Below, in pieces: positions 34,061 to 45,939 of a stretch of 64,000 nucleotides of DNA (positions are counted from its first letter, which is position 1; every line of letters begins with the position of its first letter). A program made the position numbers and the translations under genes. The DNA is from Valencia hispanica (lineage: Eukaryota; Chordata; Actinopteri; Cyprinodontiformes; Valenciidae), in NCBI GenBank assembly GCA_963556495.2, contig OY747702.1, positions 53,779,286 through 53,843,285 on the forward strand, read 5' to 3'. The notes below the pieces were generated by a model. That model did not search any database and had not been told where the DNA came from. It worked only from the letters and a program-made list of their open reading frames with translations.

Positions 34061-35520
34061 TTGATCAAGAGTCCTATAGGTAGTTTGAAAAAGTTCTGTT
34101 TTACATGTTTTAACCCATGTGTCTTTGATGTTTTTCTAAATAAATGTGAAACAAAATAGGATTTAAGGGGCTCTTGGTCAATTTGCCGCTTTGCCAAATA
34201 TTACCCAAATTAAAAGAAAGAATTATAGAGACAGACGCCACTCACCCCAAAAAAAGGCTAAAATCTCATTTAATCATCTAGTTTCTGAAAATGTTATACA
34301 GCACCCTGTTTTCATTAATTATAATTCTGGGTAGTTGACTCTTATGAAATATGAAGATTTGGGCAAAGGAAGAAAAAAAATATTTATCTCTTTACATTTG
34401 ATGGATGTTCTAGAAAATTACTCTAAATCTTCGATTGTCAGTGCAGGTGCAGAAATTCAAGTATTAAATAATGATGGTGTGAAATGGCCTAGCCTTTGTA
34501 GCTTACAGCTGATAAAGCACTAGTGGTTCTTTGTTTAGCTTTAGGGGCCTTTTTATGACCCATTGACCCATAGGTCAGACTTTAGTGGTTTAACAAACTT
34601 CTCAGAAAGTCGTTTACTTCTTAACTGGAGAACATCTTTAAAAGACCTTTAGTGAACCACAATCCATTTTTGCTCAGAATTACAGAATTACAAGAAAGTC
34701 TGAGCAAATAACGGTTTAAATATATAATAGTAGAAATCAATTTAAAAGGTTTCTGCCAATCACATTTTAATTAACTTTCTCAGACTTGGAAAAAGAGCAA
34801 AACTTACAACCTTAACTTTCACGAAAATCCACGGGGGAAAAGCCCACATTAATGAAGATTATGTTTTTTATGATGCCACAAAATCACTTTAAAATGAACA
34901 TAACTGTAGCACTTATTGATTTTTTTTAAACTTTACATTTAAAAGTTGATCATCAGGACTTCCTATTTCTGGGGTATAGGTTTGACATGGCACACTGTCC
35001 TATTTCTTTTACTTTCTCTTCAAAATGGGAAAGACGTAAAAACATGCCATTGACATGATGCAGATATGGGCTGGATCTTTATCGGGCAGGAAATGGCTAC
35101 AAAAACATAGCTAATGATCTAGTAATAATAAAGACGTTTAAAACAACTGGAACAAACCAGAATGGATGTCAACGTACGGTTATCTTGTCACCACCCACGG
35201 TGAGATGGATAAGGGAGGTAAAAAAAAAAAAAAACATTTCAGAAGTTCAGTGTGGGAGAACTGTTGCGAAGAGGGAATAACTTCATGACATTATTTAAAT
35301 TTGAACCTTTTTTCACTTTGATTGTCAGGGAATATAGGGGGGTCCATACATCAGCAGCCTGAGTTTATTTTAGTACGTATTTGATTATTTTATACTGTTT
35401 ATGTTCAGTGAAACACCAAAGCCTTGAGCAGTGGCACTTAGAATAATTTTGTGTGGTCCCCCCAACCACAGCTCAAGAATGGGACAAATTTGGCCCACAT
35501 CAGCAAATGAAGCTGATGTA
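34061..35520. other. No gene seen
   Basis: AT-rich DNA between a Rex1 fragment and a Tc1 element. A gene-like short ORF at 34335-34523 has no supporting splice or domain evidence. Confidence 0.55.
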
Positions 35521-35637
35521 CAGCTGAAACTGCAAAAATTTGAATATTGTGCAAAAGTTAATTTATTTCAGAAATTAAACCTAAAAGGTGAGACTAATCA
35601 TATAGACTTATTACATGCAAAGCGAGATATTTCATAT

Positions 35638-35830
35638 TCCATGCCACACCCCATTGAGGCAGCAATTGATGCAAAAGGGGCCCAAACCAAGTACTGAATC
35701 AGAATCAGAAAGGGTTTTATTGCCAAATGTTGGGTAGGTTTACAACATTAGGAAATTGCTGCGGTACTTTGTGCAAACATACAAGAACAAACAGACAAAC
35801 ACTTAAATAAAAATTAAAATATATTATGCT
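35638..35830 (+). repeat. 193-bp exact duplication, left copy
   Basis: Identical base for base to 36852-37044, offset 1214 with no indel. It replaces a few bases of the left inverted repeat (between gcgagatatttca and tttatttgttataat). Confidence 0.95.
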
Positions 35831-35999
35831 TTATTTGTTATAATTTTGATGATTATGGCTTACAGTTTATGAAAACCCCAAATTCAAAATCTCAGAAAAT
35901 TAGAATATTGTAAAAAGGTTGAATATTTTAGGCTCAAAGTGTCACACTCTAATCAGCTAATTAATCCAAATCACCTACAAAGGGTTAATGAGTCTTTAA

Positions 36000-36911
36000 A
36001 TGGTCTCTCAGTCTGGTTCAGTAGGAATTACAATCATGGAGAAGACTGCTGATCTGACAATTGTGCAGAAAACAATCATTGACATCCTCCATATGGACGG
36101 AAAGCCTCAAAAGGTAATTGGAAAAAATGTTGGATGTTCCCAAAGTGCTGTATCAAAGCACATTAATAGAAAGTTATTTGGAATCGAAAAGTTTGGAAGA
36201 AAAAAGTGCAAAAGGAGCAGGTATAATTGCAGCCTGGAGAGGATTGTCAGGAAAAAAAACATTCAGAAGTGTTGGGGACCTTCATAAGGAGTGGACTGAG
36301 GCTGGAGTTAGTGCATCAAGAGCCACCACACACAGACGGATCCTGGACATGGGCCTCAAATGTCATATTTCTCTTGTCGAGTCACTACTGAACAACAAAC
36401 GTCAGAAGCGCCTTACCTGGACTGAAGGAATTTTGCTAATTTGCATCTCATTTGGAAACCAAGGTCCCAGAGTCTGGAGGAAGAATGGAGAGGCACACAA
36501 TCCATGATGCTTGAAGTCCAGTGTGAAGTTTCCACAGTCTGTGTTGATTTGTGGAGCCATGTCATCTGCTGGTGTTGGTCCACTGTGCTTTATGGTGATG
36601 CTAAATTCATTTTCCAGCAGGACTTGGCACCTGCCTATTCTGCCAAAAGTACCAAAACGTGGTTCAATGACCATGGGATTATTGTGCTTGATTGGCCAGC
36701 AAACTGGCCTGACCTGAACTCCATAGAGAATCTATTGAGCATTGCCAAGAGAAAGATGAGAGACATGAGACGGAACAATGAAGAGCTGAAGGCCACTATT
36801 GAAGCATCTTGGTCTTCCATAACACCTCAGCAGAGCTACAGGCTGATAGCATCCATGCCACACCCCATTGAGGCAGCAATTGATGCAAAAGGGGCCCAAA
36901 CCAAGTACTGA
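36000..36911 (+). pseudogene. Tc1-like transposase, frame-broken
   Basis: The N-terminal part from about 36035 reads MEKTADLTIVQKTIIDILH and NVGCSQSAVSKHINRK, a helix-turn-helix. A second frame gives GLSGKKTFRS and SRATTHRRILDMGLK. A central frame has SAGVGPLCFM. The last frame has FQQDLAPAYSAKST (second catalytic Asp), WPANWPDLNSIENLL (catalytic Glu) and ends DAKGAQTKY at TGA 36909-36911. Several frameshifts make it nonfunctional. It is a different family from the element at 3901. Confidence 0.85.
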
Positions 36912-37044
36912 ATCAGAATCAGAAAGGGTTTTATTGCCAAATGTTGGGTAGGTTTACAACATTAGGAAATTGCTGCGGTACTTTGTGCAAACATACAAGA
37001 ACAAACAGACAAACACTTAAATAAAAATTAAAATATATTATGCT
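36852..37044 (+). repeat. 193-bp exact duplication, source copy
   Basis: Spans the end of the transposase frame, its TGA, and the tail of the inserted LINE. It is the source because its context on both sides is continuous with the element. Confidence 0.9.
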
Positions 37045-37280
37045 AAACAGATTGACATATACATGAGTGTAGGTAACGATTGGTGCAAATCAGACAGGTG
37101 CAAAAAAAAAAAAAAAAATATGCGTCATGTAACTGAGCGGGTGGTGGGAACAGTCTTAGGGTTATTGTTCATGAGTCCAACAGCAGAGGGGAAGAAACTG
37201 TTCTTATGGCGAGAGGTTCTGGTCCGAATGGACCGGAGCCTCCTGCCTGAGGGGAGCAGGTCACACAGTCTGTGTCCATA
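36910..37280 (-). mobile_element. LINE 3' fragment inserted in Tc1
   Basis: Begins aatcagaatcagaaagggtt in plus view, the 3' end of a common fish non-LTR element in reverse, and runs to tctgtgtccat, including gaaactgttcttatggcgag. The Tc1 sequence resumes at acatatgcgtgattata. Low-complexity poly-A at 37100-37118. Confidence 0.65.
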
Positions 37281-37546
37281 CATATGCGTGATTATAGCTT
37301 CAGAGGTTTCTCTATTTAAAATCCTTCTTTTATTGATTTCATGTAATATTCAAATTTTCTGAGATTTTGAATTCTGGGTTTTCATAAGCTGTAAGACATA
37401 TTCATCAAAATTATTAAAAATAAAGGCTTAAAATATCTCGCTTTGCATGTAATGAGTCTATATCCTATATTAGATTCACCTTTTAAGTTGAATTACTGAA
37501 ATAAATGAACTTTTGCTCGACATTCTGATTTTTCAAGTTTCACCTG

Positions 37547-38019
37547 TAGGAAGAAACTTTTTTTCTTCTGAAGTGATTCTTAGTAACATTTATATCTGAG
37601 TAAATGGAAAATATTAGGTATAATACAATTTTATTTTCCTTTTGCTAGTGACCAGTGCTGCAAACATCCAGTGACTTTTTACTCAAAAAAAACATGGGCA
37701 CAACCATTTATTAAACTCAGACAAATACACGTTTTTGAATAAACTTCTTGCTTTTGCGGTTGGGAAAAGACTAAAGCACCTTTATTAGACCAAAGAAATA
37801 GAAACATTCAACTGACAACATTAGGAAACTGGACACCTTGTTTTTTTACTGACCTAGGGTAAATTCTTTTTCTACTTTGTTTTGATAAAATATTACGTGT
37901 AAAAAGTTTCGCTGAGAATGTAAAGGAAACATTTTTAATGGGAAATAAAGATAACCCCTGTGTGCTTTCAGCTTTGTGATGTTGGCCACTTCAAAAACGG
38001 TTGGTCACCACTGGCCTCA
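37547..38019. other. No gene seen
   Basis: Short AT-rich interval between two elements. Confidence 0.55.
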
Positions 38020-38560
38020 GTGTTGTTGCCTGGTCACCATCTCTCGAGTCCAAGTCACAATTGAGTCCTTTGTGTTCGAGTCCAAGTCAAGTCGCTAGGT
38101 CCTACAGGCCAAGTCAGAGATCTTAACAAGTCAAAAATATGAGAGCAGGGTGTCGATTTTATGACTAGAGTAATGGCAGTCATACACGGTTTACTTTATT
38201 TTAAAAAAAAAAGGTTGTACTAAAATGCCCCCACGCTATCACTGAGCTAACACAGTAGCGTGTGCAAAATAATAAAACATGCTTAAAATAAACTTGAAAA
38301 CAAAACATAATCGACAAGTCACCCATACACTTGCAAAGGCTTTGAGAAGTTAATAAATTTGTTCAGTGATCTGACCAGGCTACAACAGGCTAACATTAGC
38401 ATCTTCTACATGCTAATTCCAACAACAGCAACTTATGTCGGAGTCCAAGTTCAAGTTCTAACGTTGCAAGTCCGAGTCCAAGTGAGAGTCATCAGCGTGC
38501 CGCTCAAGTCAAGTCACAAATCCTTTAAACGTGACTCGAGTCAGGACCAGAGTACTCCAG
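38020..38560. mobile_element. Non-autonomous element rich in GAGTCCAAGTC motifs
   Basis: Both ends carry repeated ctcgagtccaagtc-like motifs (38043-38112 and 38448-38545) in opposite orientation, for example gactcgagtcaggaccagag at the right. There is no coding content. Probably a small DNA transposon sitting in an intron or flank of the adjacent minus-strand gene. Confidence 0.5.
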
Positions 38561-38599
38561 CTATGACTAAATGCCCGGCTGCTTATCAAGAATATTTAC

Positions 38600-38773
38600 C
38601 TTGATATTTTGTTCGACTGACAGCTAAAGTAGGCTGGTTTAGCTTTCTTCAGTGATCGAGGCATTATCAACTGTTTTGAGTTCAACCATGAAATTGATGA
38701 GCTCTGAATAACATATGCATGAAGAACCATGTTTAGCTTGGTCATGGATTTATAGAAAATCACAAAAACCTGA
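38600..38773 (-). CDS. Candidate minus-strand gene, exon 3 of 3 visible
   Basis: 174-nt open exon after a caaattcattcag acceptor, beginning with the one base that completes the split codon of exon 2 and ending two bases into a codon at gtaaat. It reads QVFVIFYKSMTKLNMVLHAY, then SSISWLNSKQLIM. The hydrophobic strand followed by (V/I)SWL resembles the second orphan domain of endoglin (VSWL) and betaglycan (VNWVI). No continuing exon was found between 38598 and the repeats further left, so this may be a gene fragment or a gene with large introns. Confidence 0.42.
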
Positions 38774-39096
38774 CTGAATGAATTTGATGTAATTCTTAGT
38801 GATGCTTCCAAATCTCAGAGTTCCTCTAAACCTCCCACACAAGGTTTTCAAAACGTCATCAAGGAGTAGATGGGAATCTCAAACTGAGGCCAGGTTCCCT
38901 TGGGTCCTTTTACATTTTTTATTTGATCCAGTTTAGTTAGATTTATACCATTAAAACATGACATTCAGTTGTTAATTCAATTGAAATTATCTTAGCGTAC
39001 TTTGTTTTTCAGTATTTATCCTTGTCACCAGTAGAAGGCACTAAAGTCCAGGTGTTAACCAGAATCTGTTATGAGTTAAATTATTATTATTATTAC

Positions 39097-39281
39097 CTGA
39101 ACTGTGAGTCAACAATTACTTCACTCCCAGCTGAAGGCTCTCTTCTTTGCCCCGTGGCCACGACAAAGCGAGCGGATGCATCCATGGCATGACGCACGAC
39201 TTTATATTCCAGGCAGGACGACTGTGAGGCACGTGGAAATCCCCCCGCTGTGGCCGACTTAAATTCCAGTCCAGGGTTCGA
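39097..39281 (-). CDS. Candidate minus-strand gene, exon 2 of 3 visible
   Basis: 185-nt open exon, start phase 0 after a gctgcttcag acceptor, ending with two bases of a codon before gtaata. It reads NPGLEFKSATAGGFPRAS, LEYKVVRHAMDASARFVVAT and SEVIVDSQF. The FP...L.(W/Y) spacing recalls betaglycan and endoglin at the corresponding place. An alternative acceptor 10 bp upstream exists but would break phase with exon 1. Separated from exon 1 by a 314-bp intron. Confidence 0.45.
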
Positions 39282-39595
39282 CTGAAGCAGCCTGGAGGTA
39301 TTGGCACACAGCAAAATCCCAAAACACATACACATTATCAAAGAATAGTGGGAATACTGGTTGTACTGATGTTCCTGCAAGTAATTAACAGATATGTACT
39401 GAATAATACCTACCTGTGTTCAGACCCAGATAATTTGCTTTCCCACAGTTGCATCAGACAAAGTTAAAATACAGTTCTTAATTACATTTTCTTACTGTTC
39501 ATCTAGACTGGGTCTGTTTTCCTTAAACAGACACACAAATTCAAAGCAGGTGTGTAGTACATGTGAGAAAGCAGGTATCAGTGCCCAAGTCATAC

Positions 39596-39799
39596 CAGCT
39601 CAGCATGAGACCGGCCCATTAGGGAAATATTGCCCTTTACTTTAATCCGGTTGTAACTTGATACGGGCCGGGACAGCCAGAGCAGGTTGTTCTTACACTT
39701 AGACGAGTCCACCTGAGAAACATGACAGAGTCCAGAATGTTCCTGTGATTGGAGGAGAACCAGCGTAATTTGTTTGGGATCTGAAGCCCACGTCTCGCC
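39596..39799 (-). CDS. Candidate minus-strand gene, exon 1 of 3 visible
   Basis: Open 68-codon exon, phase 0, from a tcacacag acceptor to a gtatga donor. The frame is also open further 5' (to about 39930), so the true acceptor could lie upstream. Pieces read GETWASDPKQITLVLLQSQ, then CKNNLLWLSRP and IKVKGNISLMG. Alternating hydrophobic strands suggest an extracellular beta-rich domain. By eye it resembles the first orphan domain of endoglin (human pattern TWPREVLLVL followed by two short strands), but identity is low. The strongest support is that it joins in frame to the next two exons with canonical splice sites. Confidence 0.45.
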
Positions 39800-41179
39800 C
39801 TGTGTGACCGCATAGAGAGCCAACGGTTTGTGTGGGTTTTTGTTTTGCGGGTGGACTTCTTTTATCTGTAGTTCTGGATTTGTTTTGCTCACAAGGGTTT
39901 TACCTCGAGCAAAACACGATTTGCATGTTGCTTAAGCATTGAAAAAGTAGGAAAATGTGAAGCTCCAGAGGTAATTGTGCACATAAACTGTTTTCACAGT
40001 ACTTAGTGCAGGTCAAGGTAAAAGCTGGTATGGCGTAATAGGTTTCTGTTGTGCAATCAAGTAATGTGTCGTAAATCATGCCTCCATGGGAATGTGATCA
40101 GAAACAACCACACAATGTGTATTTTTGACAGTTTGCCAGTCACACAGCCATGGACAGCCACTCACACCTATGGATCTTTTACACAACACTTTGAGTTACA
40201 CCTGCTTAATTACTTGGTAACTCAAATAACAAATCACTTTGAACGTGGCATGGTTGTAAATACCAGATACGCACAATCATCTCTTTGCTGTACGGAGGGA
40301 ACAAAAAAAAGAGAAATATCCAGTAATTGGTAGTGCTGGTGGATAAAAATTCCTTGGAATTTTTATCCGAGGAAAATGATCAGATGGTTTAATAGTAGCT
40401 CCAGTCTGCAGCAAATGTGTCATGTCACCATGTCAATATGGAGCAGAATCTCTGAGGATTGTTTCCAACACCTTGTTGAATCTTTGGCATGAAGAATTAT
40501 GGCATTTCTGAGAGCTGAAGGTGTGGGTGATGTAGCCAAAAATTGGACTCAAGGAAGAGTGGCAATACTTCCGAATGTTAAGTAGCCTACTAACTGTTTG
40601 ATCGCAATGTCTGTTTTATTTATTTATTTTTAGAAATGATGTAATCAGACAGACAAAATGTAAAACAATGTGAAAATTCTGGTGTTTCCAAGTAATAAAA
40701 CAAAAAAATGTGTAAAACAATTAAGACACATGAAAAACGTATTTTTAAATCTAAATTTTTCACAGCAAGAAAACTTTTGAAGCCAATTTATACAGTAGGT
40801 AACCTATGTATGATCGGACGATGTAAACCACTCCTATTGAGAAGGTAGGACAAGTATATGTTTAAGGCCCAGCAGATGGAAAATAACACAAAGAAGCTTG
40901 TGTGAATATAAGTAGCTCCCTTTACTATAACCTGTGTGAAGGTGTGTTTGTGCGTGTTTGGTTGAAACATGCCTGTTCTTCCCTCAGCAAAGTGACCTGC
41001 AGTGGGTAGAGCAGCAACTCAAGTAAGAGTAGTGTCACTTCAAAATACTATTAAGTTGTAAAAAGTATTGTGAAGTTAAACAACTCCTAGAAGTCCTTTT
41101 TTTTTTCAAGATGTCACTGGAATAAATGTAATTTATTATACCACTCTGGATCGATTCTGGTTCTAGCAAGGTACGTCAA
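39800..41179. other. No gene seen
   Basis: May hold upstream intron of the minus-strand gene. A perfect 28-bp palindrome lies at 40341-40368. Phrase caactcaagtaagagtagtg near 41010 looks like part of a known fish repeat. Confidence 0.5.
40341..40368. repeat. Perfect 28-bp hairpin palindrome
   Basis: ggataaaaattcc, a 2-base loop (tt), then its exact complement. Confidence 0.95.
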
Positions 41180-41345
41180 ACACAGTTGTACGCCGTCCTG
41201 GAGGTTTTGGTGAGAACGCCCGGAGAAAACGCATGCAGGCACAGGGAGAACATGCAAACTCATTCAAACAAGCCTGGGAGTGATCTAAATCAAGGACTTT
41301 GTAGCTCTTTGTCAGCAGTGCTACCACCTGCACCACCTTACATCC
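41180..41345 (-). repeat. tRNA-derived SINE-like copy
   Basis: In reverse: ggtggtgcaggtggtagcac (A-box-like), then gagtttgcatgttctccctg and ttttctccgggcgttct. Matches the body of the copy at 52690-52925. The B box is damaged. Confidence 0.6.
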
Positions 41346-42542
41346 TTCAGTGATTGTCCTGCTCAAATATTTTAAATAACTCTCCAGCTCAAACCCCAAA
41401 ATTTGCTGATTTATATTACTTTAAGTTTTCTAATTCATAACCTCCTCTGACAGTTTTTTTTTCCTTTGATATGTATTCTGTCAGCACATCTCACTCTTTC
41501 TATTCAAACAGCCTGTAGCAACTAGTATCAATTAAGCTACAAATTTCCATTTGATTCAGTCACTCGTCTTGCTGCCAAGCGAATTACTCGACCCGCTCTT
41601 CTCCCCACATCTTAGAAGTATCGGCGTACGTTTCTTAAACCTGACTCTGTTTGTTTTCCATGAATCCCAGGCACTGATTATGCAACCTCATCCTTCTCTC
41701 TTCTTTAAACCGCCCTCAGGGAACATTAACACCACTGTCGGACTGACAACATCACTCTACTCATGAAGCTTGCTCTATTACAGCTCAGACAACAGAGATG
41801 GTAGATACATTTTCTTTTCATGCGCCCTCTTTTAAAGTCATCTCAGTCTTTTTAGAGTACTTTGAGGTTTTTTCATTTTTTTTGAGTGAAAGGAAATATT
41901 TTTGCCCTAACAGGGTTTACCTGTAGGATTTATAACAGGACAAGATTTTCCCACTCCATCTCTAGTGGAAAGAAATGTAAGGTCATGTCTCTGCAGGCAT
42001 GTACATTTCCGCCCTCTTTTCTTCTCACGACGCAAAGAAATGGTTGAATTTAGAGACAGCTGTATACCTAGTGTAGAATAAAAAGAAAACCTACTCCACA
42101 GTTATAGACGTTTACATTTTCCAATAGTATGTGATAAATCTTCTATTGGGATATATTTCTGTAGTGTAACAAGTGATTATTGTTGCATTTAAGGTGAGAT
42201 TAGAACGCATTTCTTAAATAATAAGATTAAAAACAATTTTCCAAGATTTTTGAAGAACCCCTCCTGTTTGTTGTGCTCTTTGGCGGCCCCCTGTGGCAAA
42301 GCAGTTTAACAGATTTTTTGTGAGTCCTTGGAGAGAGGTCAGTTTTCGACTTTCAAGCTATTACTTTTAGATTTTTAGTGATGAAATAGATAATTAAGCA
42401 ATTTACTTTAGTTAAATGACAAAAAAGGCATTAAATAGGGGTAAAAATGTAACATGCTTAAGTGCACATGTCCTGAACACATATATTTCCCCATCAGTTT
42501 GCAGTTCACACATCAGATGATAAAATGCTTATTTTGTTTTTA
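41346..42542. other. No gene seen
   Basis: Mostly unique-looking AT-rich DNA. An ORF at 41551-41766 has no domain and is not called. Confidence 0.5.
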
Positions 42543-42732
42543 CAGTATCTTGGAAAACTATAAACACCTCTTGAATTTTTGTGGTTTCATATTGCGGTTG
42601 GATTTTATGTGGTAGACCACCAAAAAGTAGTTAAGAAAATTATTACTCACAATTTTGTGAAGTAGAAGAAAAATCTAATTGATCTTTTTACTGCAGGTCC
42701 AGCTGCAAGTCTTTTGGGGTATGTTTCTCCCT

Positions 42733-43158
42733 TTACACATCTAGTGAGAAAAAATGTGTCCATTTCTCTTTGCAAAACACCTCAAGATACATCAGATTTG
42801 ATGGAGAGGTTATGCGAACATCAGTTTTCAAGTCTTGCCATGGATGTTTGACTTGATTTAAATCTTGACGTGGACTATATTCTAACACAACAATTTGTTT
42901 TGATAGGTGGACCTCTGTCCCAGTCATTAATCTTTTGCAGCTTCTAACGGGTTTTGATTCAGGATTATCCTTATATTTAGCTCCACCCACCTTTCCATCA
43001 ACTCTGATCAGCTTCCCTTTCCCTACTGAAAAAAAGCATCCCCACTGCATGAAGTGGGCACCGCGATGTTTTACTGTGGGGATGTTCAGGGTGTTAGTGT
43101 TCTGCCACACATATACAGCATTTTGCATCTTCACCAGAAAGTAACATTTTGGTCTCAT
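42733..43158 (-). pseudogene. Tc1-like transposase C-terminal half
   Basis: A 141-codon minus frame reads IPTVKHRGAHFMQWGCFFS, VDGKVGGAKYKDN and WQDLKTDVRI. The catalytic block is degraded to RQDLNQVKHPW (from the PDLNPIENLW pattern) and the second Asp region is deleted. Inactive. Confidence 0.8.
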
Positions 43159-43258
43159 CTCACCAGAGCACCTTCTTTCACATGTTTGATGTGTCCCCTA
43201 AATAGTTTTTTTGCCAGTCTTCTATCTTGTACTGCTCTGCATGCCTAGCTTGTCTGTT

Positions 43259-43640
43259 TTGGTAGATAGCCACAACTTCGTAGAAATAAAGAACATTAAA
43301 ACATGCTACTGTTATGACATTCCAGCTTTTATTAATCAGTTAATCAAAGGCATCTCTAAACAGTTGGATTTAGCTTTGATTTAAAGGAACTCAGTGTTTC
43401 AGCAGCTTTGCAGTCGTCTGGAAGTTTGTTCCAGATTAGAGGAGCATAGAACCTAAAAGTTGCTTCTCCATGTTTGGTTCTGATTCTAAGGGTGTTTAGT
43501 CATTTAATCCTAGAAATATTCTTTGGGTGATAGAAGGCTGACCTTGTGATTGAATTTATGTGACACTGGAGGTTTAGGTCTGAGTCCATTACTACACCTA
43601 GATTTCGGGCCTGTCTATTCATTTCTAGCTGTATCAACTA
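43259..43640 (-). repeat. L2 LINE fragment inside the Tc1
   Basis: tcagtgtttcagcagctttg and tggaagtttgttccagatta match the minus-strand L2 copy at 60070-60130. An internal deletion joins near 43500 to the gtgattgaatttatgtgac block. Same L2 subfamily as the 21.4-kb copy. Confidence 0.8.
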
Positions 43641-43890
43641 AAGCTTAACATCTGCTGCCTTCAGAGAACAGTTGCATTTACACTGAGAATTAATTACACA
43701 CGGGTGAACTCTTAACTAACTAGGTGACTTCTGAAGGCAATTGGTCACTCTGGATTTTATTTAGAGGCATGAGAGTAAAGGGGGGTAAATAAAAATCCAT
43801 GATTTTGTCTTCACACACAGTTAACTTTATGGTTTAATTTGACATAAAGTGAAAAAAATCATGGGATAACACTACTTTTGCGAGAGACGA

Positions 43891-45939
43891 TATACCCCAC
43901 CGCCCTCCCTACCAAGCAAACGCCCACCCACACCTCCTGTTGCAATGCTTTTGACCTTTGCTGGGTGGAAATAAGTCTGTCTGCTTGATTTGACAGTTTG
44001 GCACATAACCTGGATACAACCAAATAAATGAGCAGAGAGGGGGAAAAAATACCCAGCATCCATAGGGAGCTTTCAAACTGGAACAATGACTTTGCCCCGA
44101 GGGGAAAAAGTGATCAGGCTGGTATGTTTATATTAGAGAGAAAGGAAGCCATCATTGTCATCGCCAGCGATTTTCTCTTTCATAGCTCAATTTTGACAGT
44201 TGAGTGTATCTTAATGACAATCCCTTCTATGTGTTAGCCAATTGTCAAGACTGATGTGCTTGTATAAACATTTTTTTTTCTTGCACATAAAAGAAAGAAG
44301 AAAAAAAACTGTCAGTGCTTTCTCCTGATTTGTGAAGTTTTGTGAAACTTTTGACATTGTCACTGAAAACCTAACTGAGCTATTTTTATCTTATTCCATT
44401 TTGCCCAAAATATCTGAGTTGTCACTCAGGAGCACTGCGCTTGCACTCATTTATTAAACATATCAGATGCACATCTTTAAACTGCACTCTGCATTTTGCA
44501 TTTGTGATCCTTAAGGGGTCAACAGGGCGGGGGCATGTTCAAGTAGCGCTCTTCATTCACGGATTGGGAATACTGCAGCAAAACAGTCGTCTGGGGAAGT
44601 ATTTGTGTAAATTAGAGGAAGAGGTGGGGGAGTTCATCATCTATCTTCCCGTAAGCTAAGCCAGGCCCTGTAAAACACAGCCCAGTTGATACAGCAAAAG
44701 GACATGTGGTTATTAATACAGAAGAGGGAGGTGCGCTCACCTCGACAAGCGCCGACATGCGAGTGCATTACATCTACGGCTGCTATGGCAAGGATGTGAG
44801 CTGCATTCCTCTGCCCACAAACTAAGCTTTTTTCTTTCCAATGCAGCGGAATGGTGTCTGGGACTTACTTGACTCAGATGTGGAGGAATTTGAGAGCTCA
44901 GGACTCGCAAATTGGAAGCCACCAATAATCTTTATTCCAAGCTATTGACAATACTGTAGTTTTTCAGCAAATTATTTAGATTTCAAGTGGTAATTTTAAC
45001 CTTTTAAAATCTATTTTAACATCAAAGCTCATGCGTATTGTGAATGTGTTTGAGCTTTGTGAATTAAGATGTTTGTTGAATGCAAAACTTAAACAGATTC
45101 GACTGTTGGGTTTTGCTAAAAGAAAAAAAAAAACGGTTCTTAGATTCCAAAACACTTCCATTGATATCTATATGACTCAATGTACTGTTTTCTTTTAAAA
45201 AGTCTGGACATGTCACCTGATTGCAAAACTCATCACATCAGCATAAGGTGTTTTGACAGGTGATATTCGAGCATAAGTGGATTCCATGTCTGCTGAGTCT
45301 GGACTTTTTGAATCCAAAAAACACATGTTCATCTAATATTTTAGAGCTCAAACACAGAACTCTTAAGGATTTCTTCAAAAGCTCCACTCATTCTTAGACA
45401 CAACGCTTGCTAATTTTTTATATTTATTTTTTAACCAAAAGGGAAATAAATTCTAAGCAGAGGCACTTAGAAAAACCTTGACTCCTTTAAATATACATAA
45501 CATAAACTTGGGCAGGCTTGCTGGTTTACCTGGATGTTGAATGTGTTGCAAACTTGGCTAAAAGTTCGATTAGTTGGCTAGTAGGAAATAAGACTACTCT
45601 CAGTTGTGGTAAGACACTTTTCTGCTGATTTAGCCAAAAACCTATAATTGTTTTTCTGGTTTCAAACTAAAGCCCCTTTCAGAAGACACTTTCAAACTGG
45701 GATCTAAACATTTTTTGCATACCTCGGTGTGTTATATAAGGGAATCAGTACAAAATAGATGGTTTAAGTTGATAAAATGCTGTCATGCTTTGAATCTACT
45801 GAGCCGGGAAGTCACAGGGCTGACTTTGTGAGTAGGTCGATTTGTGAAAGGCTCAGACGCCTCATCTTTTGGTCTCGTCTTTGAGGCTATATTCCAGAGC
45901 TGTGTTATGAATATGCTTTATCAATGAGCAAATTACCAT
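43891..45939. other. No gene seen
   Basis: Repeat-poor. Around 44150-44230 is a balanced, unique-looking stretch (atcattgtcatcgccagcga) that could be conserved noncoding DNA; this cannot be tested here. Confidence 0.45.

Larger units (their letters stand above)
35521..37546 (+). mobile_element. Tc1-like element with LINE insertion and internal duplication
   Basis: Flanked by TA (35519-35520 and 37547-37548). Ends cagctgaaactgcaaaaatt and, inverted, caggtgaaacttgaaaaatc, with inverted repeats of well over 100 bp. It carries a frame-broken plus-strand transposase, a LINE 3' fragment at 36910-37280, and inside its left repeat an exact copy of 36852-37044. Confidence 0.88.
42543..43890 (-). mobile_element. 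Decayed Tc1-like element containing an L2 fragment
   Basis: TA at 42541-42542 and 43891-43892. The left end (cagtatcttggaaaacta) and the right end reversed (tcgtctctcgcaaaagtagt) are inverted relatives of the CAGTGxCTTGCAAAAGTA family. Transposase on the minus strand, L2 fragment at 43259-43640. Confidence 0.8.
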
